NCBI GenBank assembly: GCA_025929805.1
Contig: JAICPP010000011.1
Span: 1-26,596, forward strand
Reading direction: 5' to 3'
Origin: Gemmatimonadales bacterium
GTDB taxonomy: Bacteria; Gemmatimonadota; Gemmatimonadetes; Gemmatimonadales; GWC2-71-9
Length of the DNA: 26,596 nucleotides
Under the pieces are notes generated by a model that saw only the letters and a list, made by a program, of their open reading frames with translations, did no database searches and was not told the DNA's origin. Shown in pieces: positions 15,367-23,497 of the stretch. The translations under genes were made by a program, and so were the position numbers. The first letter of the stretch is position 1. The number at the start of each line of letters is the position of its first letter.

Positions 15367-18300
15367 TCAGGGTGCCGTTGACCATTCACCCAGCAGTCGT
15401 GAGTCAGCAATGGCTCGAGCCTGTTCTCGGGCCTCGCGTTCCCTCCACAGGGAGTAAATCGCCGGAATTACCAGCAGCGTTAACACGGTGCTGCTCAGCA
15501 TCCCGCCGATCATGGGAGCCGCGATCCGCTTCATCACACTGGCTCCGGCGCCTCCTCCCCACAGGATCGGAAGTAAACCGGCGATGATCGCGGTCACGGT
15601 CATCATCAAAGGCCGAACCCGCTCCGCCCCACCCTCCATGACTGCTTCATAGAGATCCCGAAGCGACAGCGGGCCCGCGGCGCGCCGCGCCTTCCAGGCA
15701 TGGTCCAGATAGATCAGCATCACGACCCCGGTCTCCGCCGCCACCCCGGCCAGCGCAATGAAGCCGATCGCCACCGCCACCGACCAGTTATAACCCAGCA
15801 GCCAGATCAACCAGATGCCGCCGACCAGGGCGAAGGGCAGGGAAAGCATCACGATGAGCGACTCGGTCACGCTCCTGAAGTTCAGGTAGAGCAGCAGGAA
15901 GACGATGGCCAGCGTGGCGGGGATGACCAGCCGGAGCTTGGCAGCAGCGCGCTGCATGTACTCGTACTGCCCGCTCCACACGATGGAATAGCCCGGCGGC
16001 AGGGTAATCTGCTCCCGAACCACCTGCTGCGCGTCGGCCACGTAGCCGCCGATGTCCCGGCCGATGACGTCGACGTATACCCAGGCCGTGGGCACGGCAT
16101 CCTCGGTGCGGACCACCATGGGGCCGGCCACTTGGCGGATCCTGGCAACCTGCCCTAGCGGTACGTACGCTCCGCGGGACAGGGCGGCTGGCGCGGCGCC
16201 AGCGGACCCCATGCCGGCCATTGGTTCCGCGCCGCCGGTTGCTCCGGTCCCGTGGGCGACCCCCACCAGAACCGAGGCGAGCCGCTCGGGCGTGTCGCGC
16301 AGCTCCTGGGGGTAGCGGACCCGCACGCCGTAGCGCTCCCGCCCCTCCACCGTCTGCGTGATGGTCATCCCGCCCACCGCGCTGGCGATCACCGCCTGGA
16401 TGTCGCCGACGTTGAGGCCGTGGCGGGCGGCCGCGGCGCGGTCGATCTCGATGTCCAGGTAGTACCCCGATACGGCCCGTTCGGCGAACGCGCTTCGGGT
16501 CCCCGGCACACCCTGCACTGCCCGTTCGATTTCCTTCCCCACCCGCTCGAGCTCGGCCAGGTCGGGGCCGAAGATCTTGATCCCCACCGGCGTCCTGATG
16601 CCCGTAGCCAGCATGTCGATGCGGCCCTTGATCGGCATGGTCCAGGCGTTGGTGACCCCCGGAAGGCGCACGGCCGAGTCCATGGCGGTCACCAGCCGGT
16701 CGAACGTCATGCCGGGGCGCCATGCGGACTCGGGTTTTAAAGCAATCGTGGTCTCGAACATGTCGAGCCCGGCGGGATCGGTGGCCGTCGTGGCCCTCCC
16801 GGCCTTCCCCCAGGCGTGCTCCACTTCCGGAAAAGTCTTGAGGAGGCTGTCCTGAATCCGGAGAATTTCCCGGGCCCGAGCCACGCTCACTCCGGGCAGA
16901 GTCGTGGGCATATAAAGGATGGTGCCCTCGTTGAGCGGCGGCATGAACTCACTCCCGATCCGCTGCCAAGGGATCCAGGTCAATACCAGCACGACCAGGC
17001 CCGCCCCGATCACTCCCCAACGGTGCCGGAGCACCGCCGTCAGGGTCGGACGGTAGGCTCGGATCAGCGCCCGGTTGATGGGATTGGCATGCTCCCGGAG
17101 CAGACGGCCCCGGATGAATATCCCCATGGCCACCGGGACCAGCGTGAGGGCGAGGAGGCTCGCGGCGGCCATCGCGAATGTCTTGGTGTACGCCAGCGGC
17201 TGGAACAGCCGGCCCTCCTGCCCCTCGAGGGCAAAGACCGGCACGAACGAGACGGTAATGATCAGGAGCGAGAAGAAGAGCGCCGGACCAACCTCCTGGG
17301 CCGATTCCACCACTACCCGCGAGCGCTCGGCCGCGCTGAGCACACCAGTGTCAAGACGGCGGTCGCTGGCCCGACCCGATGCCCGGTTCTTGGCATCCAC
17401 GGCACGCTCCAGGCGCTTGTGCATGTTCTCGATCATGACGATGGCGCCATCGATCATCGCGCCGATCGCGATGGCGATGCCCCCGAGCGACATGATGTCT
17501 GCACTCACGCCTAGCCACCGCATCGCGATGAACGCCATCAGGATCCCGACCGGCAACGTGATAATTGCCACCAGCGCGGAGCGGGCATGCAGGAGGAACG
17601 CGATGCACACGAGTGCCACGATGATGCTCTCCTCGAGGAGCGTTCCCCGCAGGGTCTCGATCGCCCGCTCGATGAGGTCGCTCCGATCGTACACCGGCCG
17701 GACCACCACGCCTGCCGGCAAGCCGCCCTGCACCTGAACCAGCTTTTCCTTGACCCGTTGGATGGTCGCCAGCGCGTTCTCGCCGAAGCGCATCACCACA
17801 ATGCCACCGACGGCGTCCCCTCGGCCATCCAGGTCGGCGATGCCGCGCCGGACTGCCGGGCCCACGCTCACGCGGCCCAGCTCGGCCACCCGGATCGGGG
17901 TACCGGCCGAGGTTGCCCCGACCACTACGTTCTCGATGTCGGCCACGGACTTGAGATAGCCGAGGCCGCGGACCATGTACTCTCGTTCCGCCAGCTCCAT
18001 CACCATGGCCCCGACATCGGCATTGGCATTCTGAATCGCGCCGATGACGCGAGTTAACGGAATGCCGTAGCCCTGGAGCTTCGCCGGATCGATATCGATC
18101 TGATACTGCTTCTCGAAACCACCGATGGAGGCAACCTCGGAGACGCCGGGCACTGCGGTGAGAGCATACCGGAGGTACCAGTCCTGCAGGCTGCGGAGCT
18201 CGGCCAGACTCCGCTGCCCGCTGGTATCCTCCAGCGCGTATTGAAAGACCCAGCCCAGTCCTGTGGCATCAGGTCCGAGCGAGGGCGAGACAGCCGGGGG

Positions 18301-18663
18301 GAGCTTTCCCTTGATCCCGCTCAGATACTCCAGCACCCGAGTTCGGGCCCAATAAAGGTCAGTGCCGTCCTCGAAGATGATGTAGACGAACGAGACCCCG
18401 AAGAACGAGTAGCCGCGAACCGTCCGCGCGCCCGGCACCTTGAGCATCTCGGCCGCGATCGGGTAAGTGACCTGATCCTCCACGATCCGCGGTGCCTGCT
18501 CGTTGAAATCCGCCTGGACGATGACCTGGACGTCGCTCAGGTCGGGCAGCGCCTCCAGGGGCGTCCGGCCCACCGCGAGGATCCCCAGCAGGGCAGCCGC
18601 GATGGTGAAGAGGCCGACCAGAAAACGGTTGTGGACCGACCATGCGATGAGGCGTCTCAGCAC
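15367..18663 (-). CDS. cusA: CusA-type heavy-metal RND exporter (inner-membrane pump)
   Basis: The GTG at 18663 has GAAGGAG upstream (seven-base spacer), lies four bases after the cusB stop and gives the usual RND opening MLRRLIAWSVHNRFLVGLFT. The upstream in-frame ATG at 18738 lies inside cusB and is rejected. The 1098-residue protein is slightly longer than CusA/CzcA. It has the proton-relay helix motif GGIAIAIGAMIDGAIVMIEN, the large periplasmic loops, and FALVGGIWLIWLLGYNWSVA in the second repeat. Met residues in the LDMFETT and GRIDMLATG segments lie where I recall the Cu(I)/Ag(I)-binding Met of E. coli CusA. A Gly/Ala/Met-rich insertion is coded near 16180-16262, and a short basic insertion follows the IENMHKRLE segment. 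It forms the pump of the CusCBA complex with the two upstream genes. Substrate Cu(I)/Ag(I) is likely; Zn/Co/Cd cannot be excluded. Confidence 0.95.
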   Translation of the reverse strand: MLRRLIAWSVHNRFLVGLFTIAAALLGILAVGRTPLEALPDLSDVQVIVQADFNEQAPRIVEDQVTYPIAAEMLKVPGARTVRGYSFFGVSFVYIIFEDGTDLYWARTRVLEYLSGIKGKLPPAVSPSLGPDATGLGWVFQYALEDTSGQRSLAELRSLQDWYLRYALTAVPGVSEVASIGGFEKQYQIDIDPAKLQGYGIPLTRVIGAIQNANADVGAMVMELAEREYMVRGLGYLKSVADIENVVVGATSAGTPIRVAELGRVSVGPAVRRGIADLDGRGDAVGGIVVMRFGENALATIQRVKEKLVQVQGGLPAGVVVRPVYDRSDLIERAIETLRGTLLEESIIVALVCIAFLLHARSALVAIITLPVGILMAFIAMRWLGVSADIMSLGGIAIAIGAMIDGAIVMIENMHKRLERAVDAKNRASGRASDRRLDTGVLSAAERSRVVVESAQEVGPALFFSLLIITVSFVPVFALEGQEGRLFQPLAYTKTFAMAAASLLALTLVPVAMGIFIRGRLLREHANPINRALIRAYRPTLTAVLRHRWGVIGAGLVVLVLTWIPWQRIGSEFMPPLNEGTILYMPTTLPGVSVARAREILRIQDSLLKTFPEVEHAWGKAGRATTATDPAGLDMFETTIALKPESAWRPGMTFDRLVTAMDSAVRLPGVTNAWTMPIKGRIDMLATGIRTPVGIKIFGPDLAELERVGKEIERAVQGVPGTRSAFAERAVSGYYLDIEIDRAAAARHGLNVGDIQAVIASAVGGMTITQTVEGRERYGVRVRYPQELRDTPERLASVLVGVAHGTGATGGAEPMAGMGSAGAAPAALSRGAYVPLGQVARIRQVAGPMVVRTEDAVPTAWVYVDVIGRDIGGYVADAQQVVREQITLPPGYSIVWSGQYEYMQRAAAKLRLVIPATLAIVFLLLYLNFRSVTESLIVMLSLPFALVGGIWLIWLLGYNWSVAVAIGFIALAGVAAETGVVMLIYLDHAWKARRAAGPLSLRDLYEAVMEGGAERVRPLMMTVTAIIAGLLPILWGGGAGASVMKRIAAPMIGGMLSSTVLTLLVIPAIYSLWREREAREQARAIADSRLLGEWSTAP

Positions 18664-18667
18664 GGTG

Positions 18668-19978
18668 CTACTCCTTCCCTCGACGGCCAGCACTGGAGTC
18701 CGGCCCAGCCGCGGCGGCCCCTGCAGGTGCGTTAGCACTGGGCGCCGTCATATCCATTCCGGGCATGTTACCCATTCCACCCAGGAGAGAGCCGAGATTG
18801 GATTCCGCGTCCACCAGAAAAGTGCCGGAGGCCACGACCGTGTCGCCGATGGCCAGGCCCCGTAGGATCTCCACTCTGTTCTCGCCCGACGCCCCCAGGG
18901 TGATGAGACGAGGCGAGAACCGGCCGTCCGGAAGTCGGACAAAAACCAGATTTCGCTCGCCGGTCTCGAGCACGGCCGAGCGGGGAACACTGACAACGCT
19001 GTCCGTCGGCGCGGCGAACCGAATGGTCGCGTACATCCCGGGCTTGAGCTGGAGTCCCGGGTTCCTCAGCTCGACCCGGATCCGCGCCGTACGGGTATCG
19101 GGATTCACGGTGGGGTAGACATACGTCACCCGTCCCTCTCGACTGACGCCGGGTAGGGCAGTAAACTCGGCCTGGACCGACTGGCCGAGCCGCACGGTGG
19201 GCAAATCCCGCTCGAAGACCTCGCCTTCCAGCCAGACCCGACTCAGGTCGGCAATCTTGTAGGCCACATCCCCGGCCATGATCCGCTGACCGCCCAGCAC
19301 CGACTTTTCGACCACCACCCCGGCGTATGGCGATCTGAGTGTCACGGTGCGGCGAACCTCTCCCGTTCTCTCCAGCCGTTCCACTTCCTCCTGCGGCACC
19401 CCCCAGTACTGGAGCCGCCGTCGGGCGGACTCGAGCAGATCCCGTGCGCTCCGGGTGGACTCGGGAGTCCCACCGGCTAGGTCATTCACCAGGCGTTTGG
19501 CGAGGAGCAGCTCCTGCTGCGCAGTGACGACCATGGGGGAATAGATGCTGAAGAGGGGATCCCCTGGCCGCACGGGTTGACCGGTGAAGTTCACGAACAG
19601 CTGGTCGACCCACCCATCGATGAGTGGCGAGACCGTCTTCACTCTGGTCTCGTCGTAGGTCACCTGCGCCACCGTGCGGACCGTGCGGTCGAGTGGCGCG
19701 CGAAGCACCGGCGCGAAGGTGATGCCGATCCGGGCCTGCTCGCGAGGGCCGAGGGTCACCGGCATCGCCTCCCCGGCAGTGGATGCAGCGCCATGCGCAT
19801 GACCGGCCCCTCCTTCGGGCGCCCTGTTCCGTGTCGCCCAGAAGGCGACCCCGGCGGCGGCCGCGAGCGCCAAGCCAAACGCGGCCAATCGGCGGCGGCG
19901 GCTTGCGCGCGAAGCGGGCCGGCCGAAATGCTGCTCGGGCTCGTGAGATTGGGCCGTCGTTGCCGCTGGTGTTTTCAC
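18668..19978 (-). CDS. cusB: CusB-type periplasmic adaptor (membrane fusion protein)
   Basis: A 436-residue protein with one N-terminal membrane anchor (residues 31-48) after a basic stretch (RRRRLAA). It has the metal-RND adaptor features: DGWVDQLFVNFTGQPVRPGD (lipoyl-like beta region), a helical hairpin (ELLLAKRLVNDLAGG through RDLLESARRRLQYWG), TLRSPYAGVVVEKSVLGGQ (second lipoyl half) and a beta-barrel with VWLEGEVFERDLPTVRLGQ. The C-terminus is Met-rich (GGMGNMPGMDMT), which could bind Cu(I), as could the His/Gly segment after the anchor (GHAHGAAS). The adaptor links the CusA pump to the outer-membrane channel and can hand over periplasmic metal. Its ATG overlaps the stop of the TolC-type gene by four bases, and its stop lies four bases before the cusA start, so the three genes form one operon. 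Confidence 0.95.
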   Translation of the reverse strand: MKTPAATTAQSHEPEQHFGRPASRASRRRRLAAFGLALAAAAGVAFWATRNRAPEGGAGHAHGAASTAGEAMPVTLGPREQARIGITFAPVLRAPLDRTVRTVAQVTYDETRVKTVSPLIDGWVDQLFVNFTGQPVRPGDPLFSIYSPMVVTAQQELLLAKRLVNDLAGGTPESTRSARDLLESARRRLQYWGVPQEEVERLERTGEVRRTVTLRSPYAGVVVEKSVLGGQRIMAGDVAYKIADLSRVWLEGEVFERDLPTVRLGQSVQAEFTALPGVSREGRVTYVYPTVNPDTRTARIRVELRNPGLQLKPGMYATIRFAAPTDSVVSVPRSAVLETGERNLVFVRLPDGRFSPRLITLGASGENRVEILRGLAIGDTVVASGTFLVDAESNLGSLLGGMGNMPGMDMTAPSANAPAGAAAAGPDSSAGRRGKE

Positions 19979-21306
19979 TGGGTTCCTCCCGACGCCAGGG
20001 CCGCGTCTTCGGGGTTAAACAACGGCCGGCTCAGCAGCATTTCCAGTTCCGCCAGGGCCTGACCCCGCTGCGCCTCGAGGGAAAAGAGATCCTGGCGGTA
20101 CTCATTCACGGTCATCTGATCGTCCAGCAGAGTCATGAAATCCACGCCGCCGACCCGATACGCCGCAAGCGCAGCGGCCACGGTGGTGTGGGCCTGCGGC
20201 AGAATGGTTCCCTGGTAGAGCTCACCCAGCCGTCGGGCTCGCTCCGCGCTGGCGTAGAGCTCGGCCACCCGCCCGCGCGTCTCCGACTGCATCGCATCGA
20301 GGTCCGCGGCAGCCATCTGGCGCATGGCCGCCGCCTCGCGCCGCATGGCGAACTGCCGGCTCCCGGCGAAGATCGGCAGGTTAAGACCCACCATGAGACT
20401 GACCATGCGATCGGTTCCGCCGTCCATCGGCCGCTGGCCGTATTCGACGCCGACCTGGAAATCCGGCCAGATCTCACGCCTCGCCAGCCGCTCCCCTACC
20501 TCAGCCGCGCGGACCTCGGCCACGGCCGCCTGAACCATCGGCCGGTTGCGCTCGGCCTCGGCGACGAGGCTGTCGAGGGGAGGGAGCGTGTCGGGGAAGG
20601 CTGGGCGGATCGGAGATCCCACCGGGGCCGACGGATCGAGCACGAGTAGCGCATTCAGCCGCGCCGCCGCCGAGACGCGCTCACTGCGCATGCGCATGAT
20701 GTCCTCGGTCATTCGGGCGATCTCGACCTGGGCCCGGAGCACGTCCGCCTGTCGCCCCTCGCCGACGCCGTACATCGTACGTGCGATGGTACCGAGATCC
20801 TGCAGGATCCGGAGAGTCTCTTCGGCCACCAGCAGTGATTGGTCCACCTGGTACAGCTCGTAGAACGCCATCGCCCCGCGGGTTCGCACGTCCCAGGACA
20901 CGTCGGCGGCGCGGGCTCGCTCCGCATCGGCCCGGGCCGAGGCCACTCGACCGCCAAGGCCAAGCTTGCCAGGGAAGGGGATCATCTGCATGAGCTGCAA
21001 CTGGTTCATTCCAAGTGGATCGGAGAGCCCGAACCCGGGGAGGCTCCGGTTCACGAGCCCCAACTGGAGCTGTGGATCGGGCGGGCGACGCGCTGGTGCG
21101 ATGCGGGCGTGGGCGGCCCGGGCGAGTGCTCCCGCAGCAGCGATACGGGGATTGGCCGAGTCGAGTGCACGATAGACATCGCCCAGGTGAAGGGCGGGCA
21201 ACCTGAGGACGCCGGACTGCGCTTGCAGTAGGCCCGGCACCGGCATCGAGGAGCACAGGGTGAGTGCCAGCGCAGCCACACAACGGAATACGTGACGAAG
21301 GAACAT
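19975..21306 (-). CDS. TolC-family outer-membrane channel (CusC-like)
   Basis: Read from ATG 21306, the 443-residue product opens with a Sec signal (MFLRHVFRCVAALALTLCSS, to about LLQAQS). A longer frame to 21390 would bury it, and neither start has a strong ribosome site. The mature part is mostly long alanine/glutamate-rich helices with LGDVYRALDSANPRIAAAGA near the N-terminus and a repeat in the second half, as in outer-membrane efflux proteins. Typical pieces are RAADVSWDVRTRGAMAFYEL and YQVDQSLLVAEETLRILQDL, and DFQVGVEYGQRP begins a strand. There is no lipoprotein Cys, unlike E. coli CusC. Its place directly before cusB (four-base overlap) identifies it as the outer-membrane part of the exporter. 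It is the third gene in transcription order after two small exported proteins. Confidence 0.92.
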   Translation of the reverse strand: MFLRHVFRCVAALALTLCSSMPVPGLLQAQSGVLRLPALHLGDVYRALDSANPRIAAAGALARAAHARIAPARRPPDPQLQLGLVNRSLPGFGLSDPLGMNQLQLMQMIPFPGKLGLGGRVASARADAERARAADVSWDVRTRGAMAFYELYQVDQSLLVAEETLRILQDLGTIARTMYGVGEGRQADVLRAQVEIARMTEDIMRMRSERVSAAARLNALLVLDPSAPVGSPIRPAFPDTLPPLDSLVAEAERNRPMVQAAVAEVRAAEVGERLARREIWPDFQVGVEYGQRPMDGGTDRMVSLMVGLNLPIFAGSRQFAMRREAAAMRQMAAADLDAMQSETRGRVAELYASAERARRLGELYQGTILPQAHTTVAAALAAYRVGGVDFMTLLDDQMTVNEYRQDLFSLEAQRGQALAELEMLLSRPLFNPEDAALASGGTQ

Positions 21307-21427
21307 CTGACTGTCCGGAACTGGGACCGGGCTTCCACCCTTCCGACGAAGGGTGGAGCACGATCCGAGACGAGAGTCTGTCCGAGCCACGGCCGTCTCG
21401 AGCAGCAGGACGGCACCGTGGAGGCGG

Positions 21428-21742
21428 CTAGACTATCGGGGGGGGAACCGGCGGTGAGGGGCGAACCGAGTCAAGCAACACTACGGGGAAGACGGGCACG
21501 GGGTGTGCTGCCGGCGATTGCCATGGTTGCATGGGACTGTGGATCAGCATAGGCCCACCTGCCATGCAGGAAGGTGTGGGGACACACCCGGCCATACCGG
21601 AGCTACTGTGGTGGCTCTGCTGGAAAGCCACCACGGTATGATGGTGGGTGGCACCCTGGCGCGCGGGGCTGCTGCACTCGGCCGGGGCCCCAAAGGGGCC
21701 GAGCTGAATGATAAAGAGCAGCAAGACCAGCAACCTGGGCAC
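21428..21742 (-). CDS. Small exported His/Met/Cys protein in the cus operon
   Basis: I choose GTG 21742 because GAGGG lies five bases upstream and because the product then starts with a clean signal (MPRLLVLLLFIIQLGPFGAP). The in-frame GTG at 21754 is also open. The mature part of the 104-residue protein is short and has no obvious fold: THHHTVVAFQQSHHSSSGMA, then CVPTPSCMAGGPMLIHSPMQ, then a Pro-rich end. It has three Cys after the signal, several His and clustered Met. Such composition suggests a periplasmic Cu/Ag ligand, and it stands between the Ig-like lipoprotein and the channel gene. Similar small His/Met/Cys exported proteins often sit at the head of Cus-like operons, although I cannot name this one. 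A metal-binding role is inference. Confidence 0.7.
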   Translation of the reverse strand: MPRLLVLLLFIIQLGPFGAPAECSSPARQGATHHHTVVAFQQSHHSSSGMAGCVPTPSCMAGGPMLIHSPMQPWQSPAAHPVPVFPVVLLDSVRPSPPVPPPIV

Positions 21743-21761
21743 GGTGTCCCTCACTAGAGTG

Positions 21762-22247
21762 CTACCGGGTCTCGAAGGCGAACGCCACGCCGGCCTGATC
21801 GCCGCTGTGCATCGGGCCCATCGGCTGGCCGCTCACGGGCTGTCCGCCCATCTGCATCCCGCGCTGCTCGGTCTCGACCATATGCCCGCCGGCGTCCATC
21901 ATTCCCGATCCCAGGTGGATGGTGTAACGGGTGCCGGACTGGAGCGGCCCGCTACCCGGCTTGCAGCGCAGGGTGCTGCGATCGGTGGACCACGCGCAGC
22001 TCATCGGGACCAGTGGCCCGGCGACGTAGCCTCGGTGGAGACTCATGTATCGCTCCATGCCGTCGCCCATCGCTCCGGTGAACCGCAGCATGATCGGTCC
22101 CGCCGGATCCACGGCGGTAGCGCCGGGCCGTGGAGTGATCTCCGAAAGCGTCGTGACCGCACCAGGCGTGGTCGGGCTGCTGTCGGAACACGCGGCGATC
22201 CCGAGCATTGCGCCGGCCACGCCCAGCGTCACTCTCAGCCATCGCAT
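21762..22247 (-). CDS. Ig-like-domain lipoprotein with Met-rich tail
   Basis: ATG 22247 has GAGGT seven bases upstream and starts MRWLRVTLGVAGAMLGIAAC, a lipoprotein signal with Cys20. A longer frame to 22325 is ignored. The mature region has the Ig-like (Big_5/SbsA) pattern SEITPRPGATAVDPAGPIML followed by RFTGAMGDGME. A second strand region follows (CAWSTDRSTLRCKPGSGPLQ, two Cys that could form a disulfide). The C-terminus is Gly/Met/His-rich (GSGMMDAGGHMVETEQRGMQ, then MGPMHSG). The 161-residue protein is anchored to a membrane, and its tail could bind Cu(I). It lies upstream of the small exported protein and the cus genes on the same strand; its stop is about 20 bases from the next start. 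Function is inferred from composition and position. Confidence 0.78.
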   Translation of the reverse strand: MRWLRVTLGVAGAMLGIAACSDSSPTTPGAVTTLSEITPRPGATAVDPAGPIMLRFTGAMGDGMERYMSLHRGYVAGPLVPMSCAWSTDRSTLRCKPGSGPLQSGTRYTIHLGSGMMDAGGHMVETEQRGMQMGGQPVSGQPMGPMHSGDQAGVAFAFETR

Positions 22248-22321
22248 TGGTGTTACCTCACGGTTCGGGCCTACCTGCAAGCCTAGTCTAGGGACACTGG
22301 CTGAAGGGCACGAGGAAACGC

Positions 22322-22341
22322 CCATGAAACCTTCTTCATGG
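22322..22341. promoter_or_regulatory. Perfect seven-base dyad upstream of the lipoprotein gene
   Basis: CCATGAA (22322-22328), a six-base centre ACCTTC, then TTCATGG (22335-22341). The symmetry is perfect. It lies about 75 bases upstream of the ATG at 22247 (minus strand), where an operator could act. No T-tract follows, so a terminator is unlikely. The half-site CCATGAAA appears again in the dyad at 22833. Confidence 0.35.
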
Positions 22342-22352
22342 ACGCAATCCCC

Positions 22353-22382
22353 ACTCGGCGCGTAGCGCCGCGCCCGGCGAGT
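22353..22382. repeat. GC-rich inverted repeat after the DUF5676 gene
   Basis: ACTCG at 22353-22357 pairs with CGAGT at 22378-22382, and inside is CGGCGC-GTA-GCGCCG. It follows the DUF5676 stop (22387) on the minus strand by a few bases. It could be an attenuator or terminator-like stem, but there is no run of T after it. Confidence 0.35.
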
Positions 22383-22386
22383 CGAG

Positions 22387-22704
22387 CTAGAACTGGGCTC
22401 CCTGGGTCACCGGACGTCCTGCAGCAACGGGCTGGCGCGCGCCAGCCCGTGCAGCGAGCCGGTTGTAGATCGCTGCGGCGGATCCGAACACGATCGCAGT
22501 GCCCAGCGTCCAGATGATCAGCCCTCCGACAAAGCTGCCGAGTGTCACGGTCCGGGCTATTCCGGACGGGTTCATGTGCATGAGGTAGCCGGCAACCGCA
22601 GTAGTCTGGTCAGGGGCTACCGCCACGGCCAGGGCGCAGATGGTGAACAGCACCGCGGCAACTATTCCCGCTGCCGTTCCAAAGGCCCGCGTGTCGAGTC
22701 TCAT
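22387..22704 (-). CDS. DUF5676-like two-helix membrane protein
   Basis: A 105-residue protein with AAGGAG seven bases before ATG 22704. It begins MRLDTRAFGTAAGIVAAVLF, close to the opening I know for DUF5676 (LNPKAFGLAAGIxW). It has two membrane helices (about 10-32 and 53-79), with a loop holding AGYLMHMNPSGI and the closing IIWTLGTAIVFGSAAAIYNRL. Members are small, often sit in metal-resistance or mercury/copper gene sets, and have no assigned activity. It is the first gene of the minus-strand cus run; the next start (lipoprotein) is 139 bases downstream, with two inverted repeats between. The DUF assignment is from memory of the motif. Confidence 0.75.
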   Translation of the reverse strand: MRLDTRAFGTAAGIVAAVLFTICALAVAVAPDQTTAVAGYLMHMNPSGIARTVTLGSFVGGLIIWTLGTAIVFGSAAAIYNRLAARAGARQPVAAGRPVTQGAQF

Positions 22705-22832
22705 AGGTCTCTCCTTCCCGAGTGCACATCGGCGTCAGGAGCTCCGGGACGGGTCGGGAGTGGAGCTTGCCCGGATAAGCCTGAGTGCCGGTTCCCCGGT
22801 ACCTCCAATGTCGGATCCACCCCGTTAAGGGA

Positions 22833-22866
22833 CCATGAAAGCAGACGGAAACTCTGCTTTTGATGG
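22833..22866. promoter_or_regulatory. Long dyad in the divergent cus/DGC promoter region
   Basis: AAAGCAGA (22838-22845), a seven-base loop CGGAAAC, then TCTGCTTT (22853-22860): a perfect eight-base stem. CCAT (22833-22836) and ATGG (22863-22866) extend it after a small bulge. It lies in the 271-base gap between DUF5676 (minus) and the DGC gene (plus), about 130 bases from the former. This suits an operator or a structured leader. There is no T-tract on either strand. Confidence 0.4.
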
Positions 22867-22975
22867 GCCTGGCCGGATCTTATAGCTGGTTTCACCTTGC
22901 ATTCACGGTGTCGAGCCTACCTTCTGAGGGCATCGCCACAGCGTAGTGCTGGGGCATCAATCCCTGGAGGGCACA

Positions 22976-23494
22976 GTGGAGAGCTATACACCAGACTTCT
23001 CGCTCGAAGTTCAGGGAGTCAAGGGCTTCTGCCCGGCGGGGGAGGTCTATGCCAAGCGCAGCATTGCCGAAAAAAAGATCCCGGTCCTCTCCTGCGAGGG
23101 ACCCTGCATCCGGGGAGACATTGCCAGGCTGGCGGCCAACCTGGTGGCGCAGGAGCTGCCGTCGTACGCCCGCGCATGCCATGCAGAGACCTTTTTTGTG
23201 CCGCATTCCACTATGGCGCGCTGGGTGAAGCAAGCTGAAAAGAGCGTCATGATCGATGGCTGTTTCCTGAAGTGCCATGGGCGGGCATTGAAGGGACTGG
23301 TAGGAGAAGGAACGATGATCCATATCGACGCTCTGCCGTTGTACCAGAAGTACACCGACATCTTTTCGATGGACGATGTTCCGGAAGAAGAGCGCAAGGC
23401 GGTTGCGCGGCAGGTCGCCGACAAGATCGTAGCGATGCTGAGAACCGAGCATCCTCAGGGCGCAGCGCTTCAGACCGTGTCTTTGGGCCAGTGA
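22976..23494 (+). CDS. DGC-domain putative zinc-binding protein
   Basis: The GTG at 22976 has GGAGG five bases upstream, which decides the start against the ATG at 22946. The 172-residue soluble protein has IPVLSCEGPCIRGDIARLAA, a Cys-x-x-x-Cys motif, then the signature VMIDGCFLKCHGRALKGLVG, including the D-G-C triad that names the family. HIDALPLYQKY follows. DGC proteins are small cytosolic proteins with conserved Asp-Gly-Cys, predicted to bind zinc. It converges on copB with a three-base gap between stops and is the only plus-strand gene in the copper region. A role in zinc or copper handling is likely from position but not shown. Confidence 0.8.
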   Translation: MESYTPDFSLEVQGVKGFCPAGEVYAKRSIAEKKIPVLSCEGPCIRGDIARLAANLVAQELPSYARACHAETFFVPHSTMARWVKQAEKSVMIDGCFLKCHGRALKGLVGEGTMIHIDALPLYQKYTDIFSMDDVPEEERKAVARQVADKIVAMLRTEHPQGAALQTVSLGQ

Positions 23495-23497
23495 GGA

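Noticed and set aside
15221..15385. N-terminal extension of the HD-GYP protein
   Set aside because: The added residues look non-coding and would overlap the end of cusA; GTG 15220 has its own ribosome site.
22353..22382. Rho-independent terminator after the DUF5676 gene
   Set aside because: The stem is GC-rich but no run of T follows on either strand; listed only as an inverted repeat.
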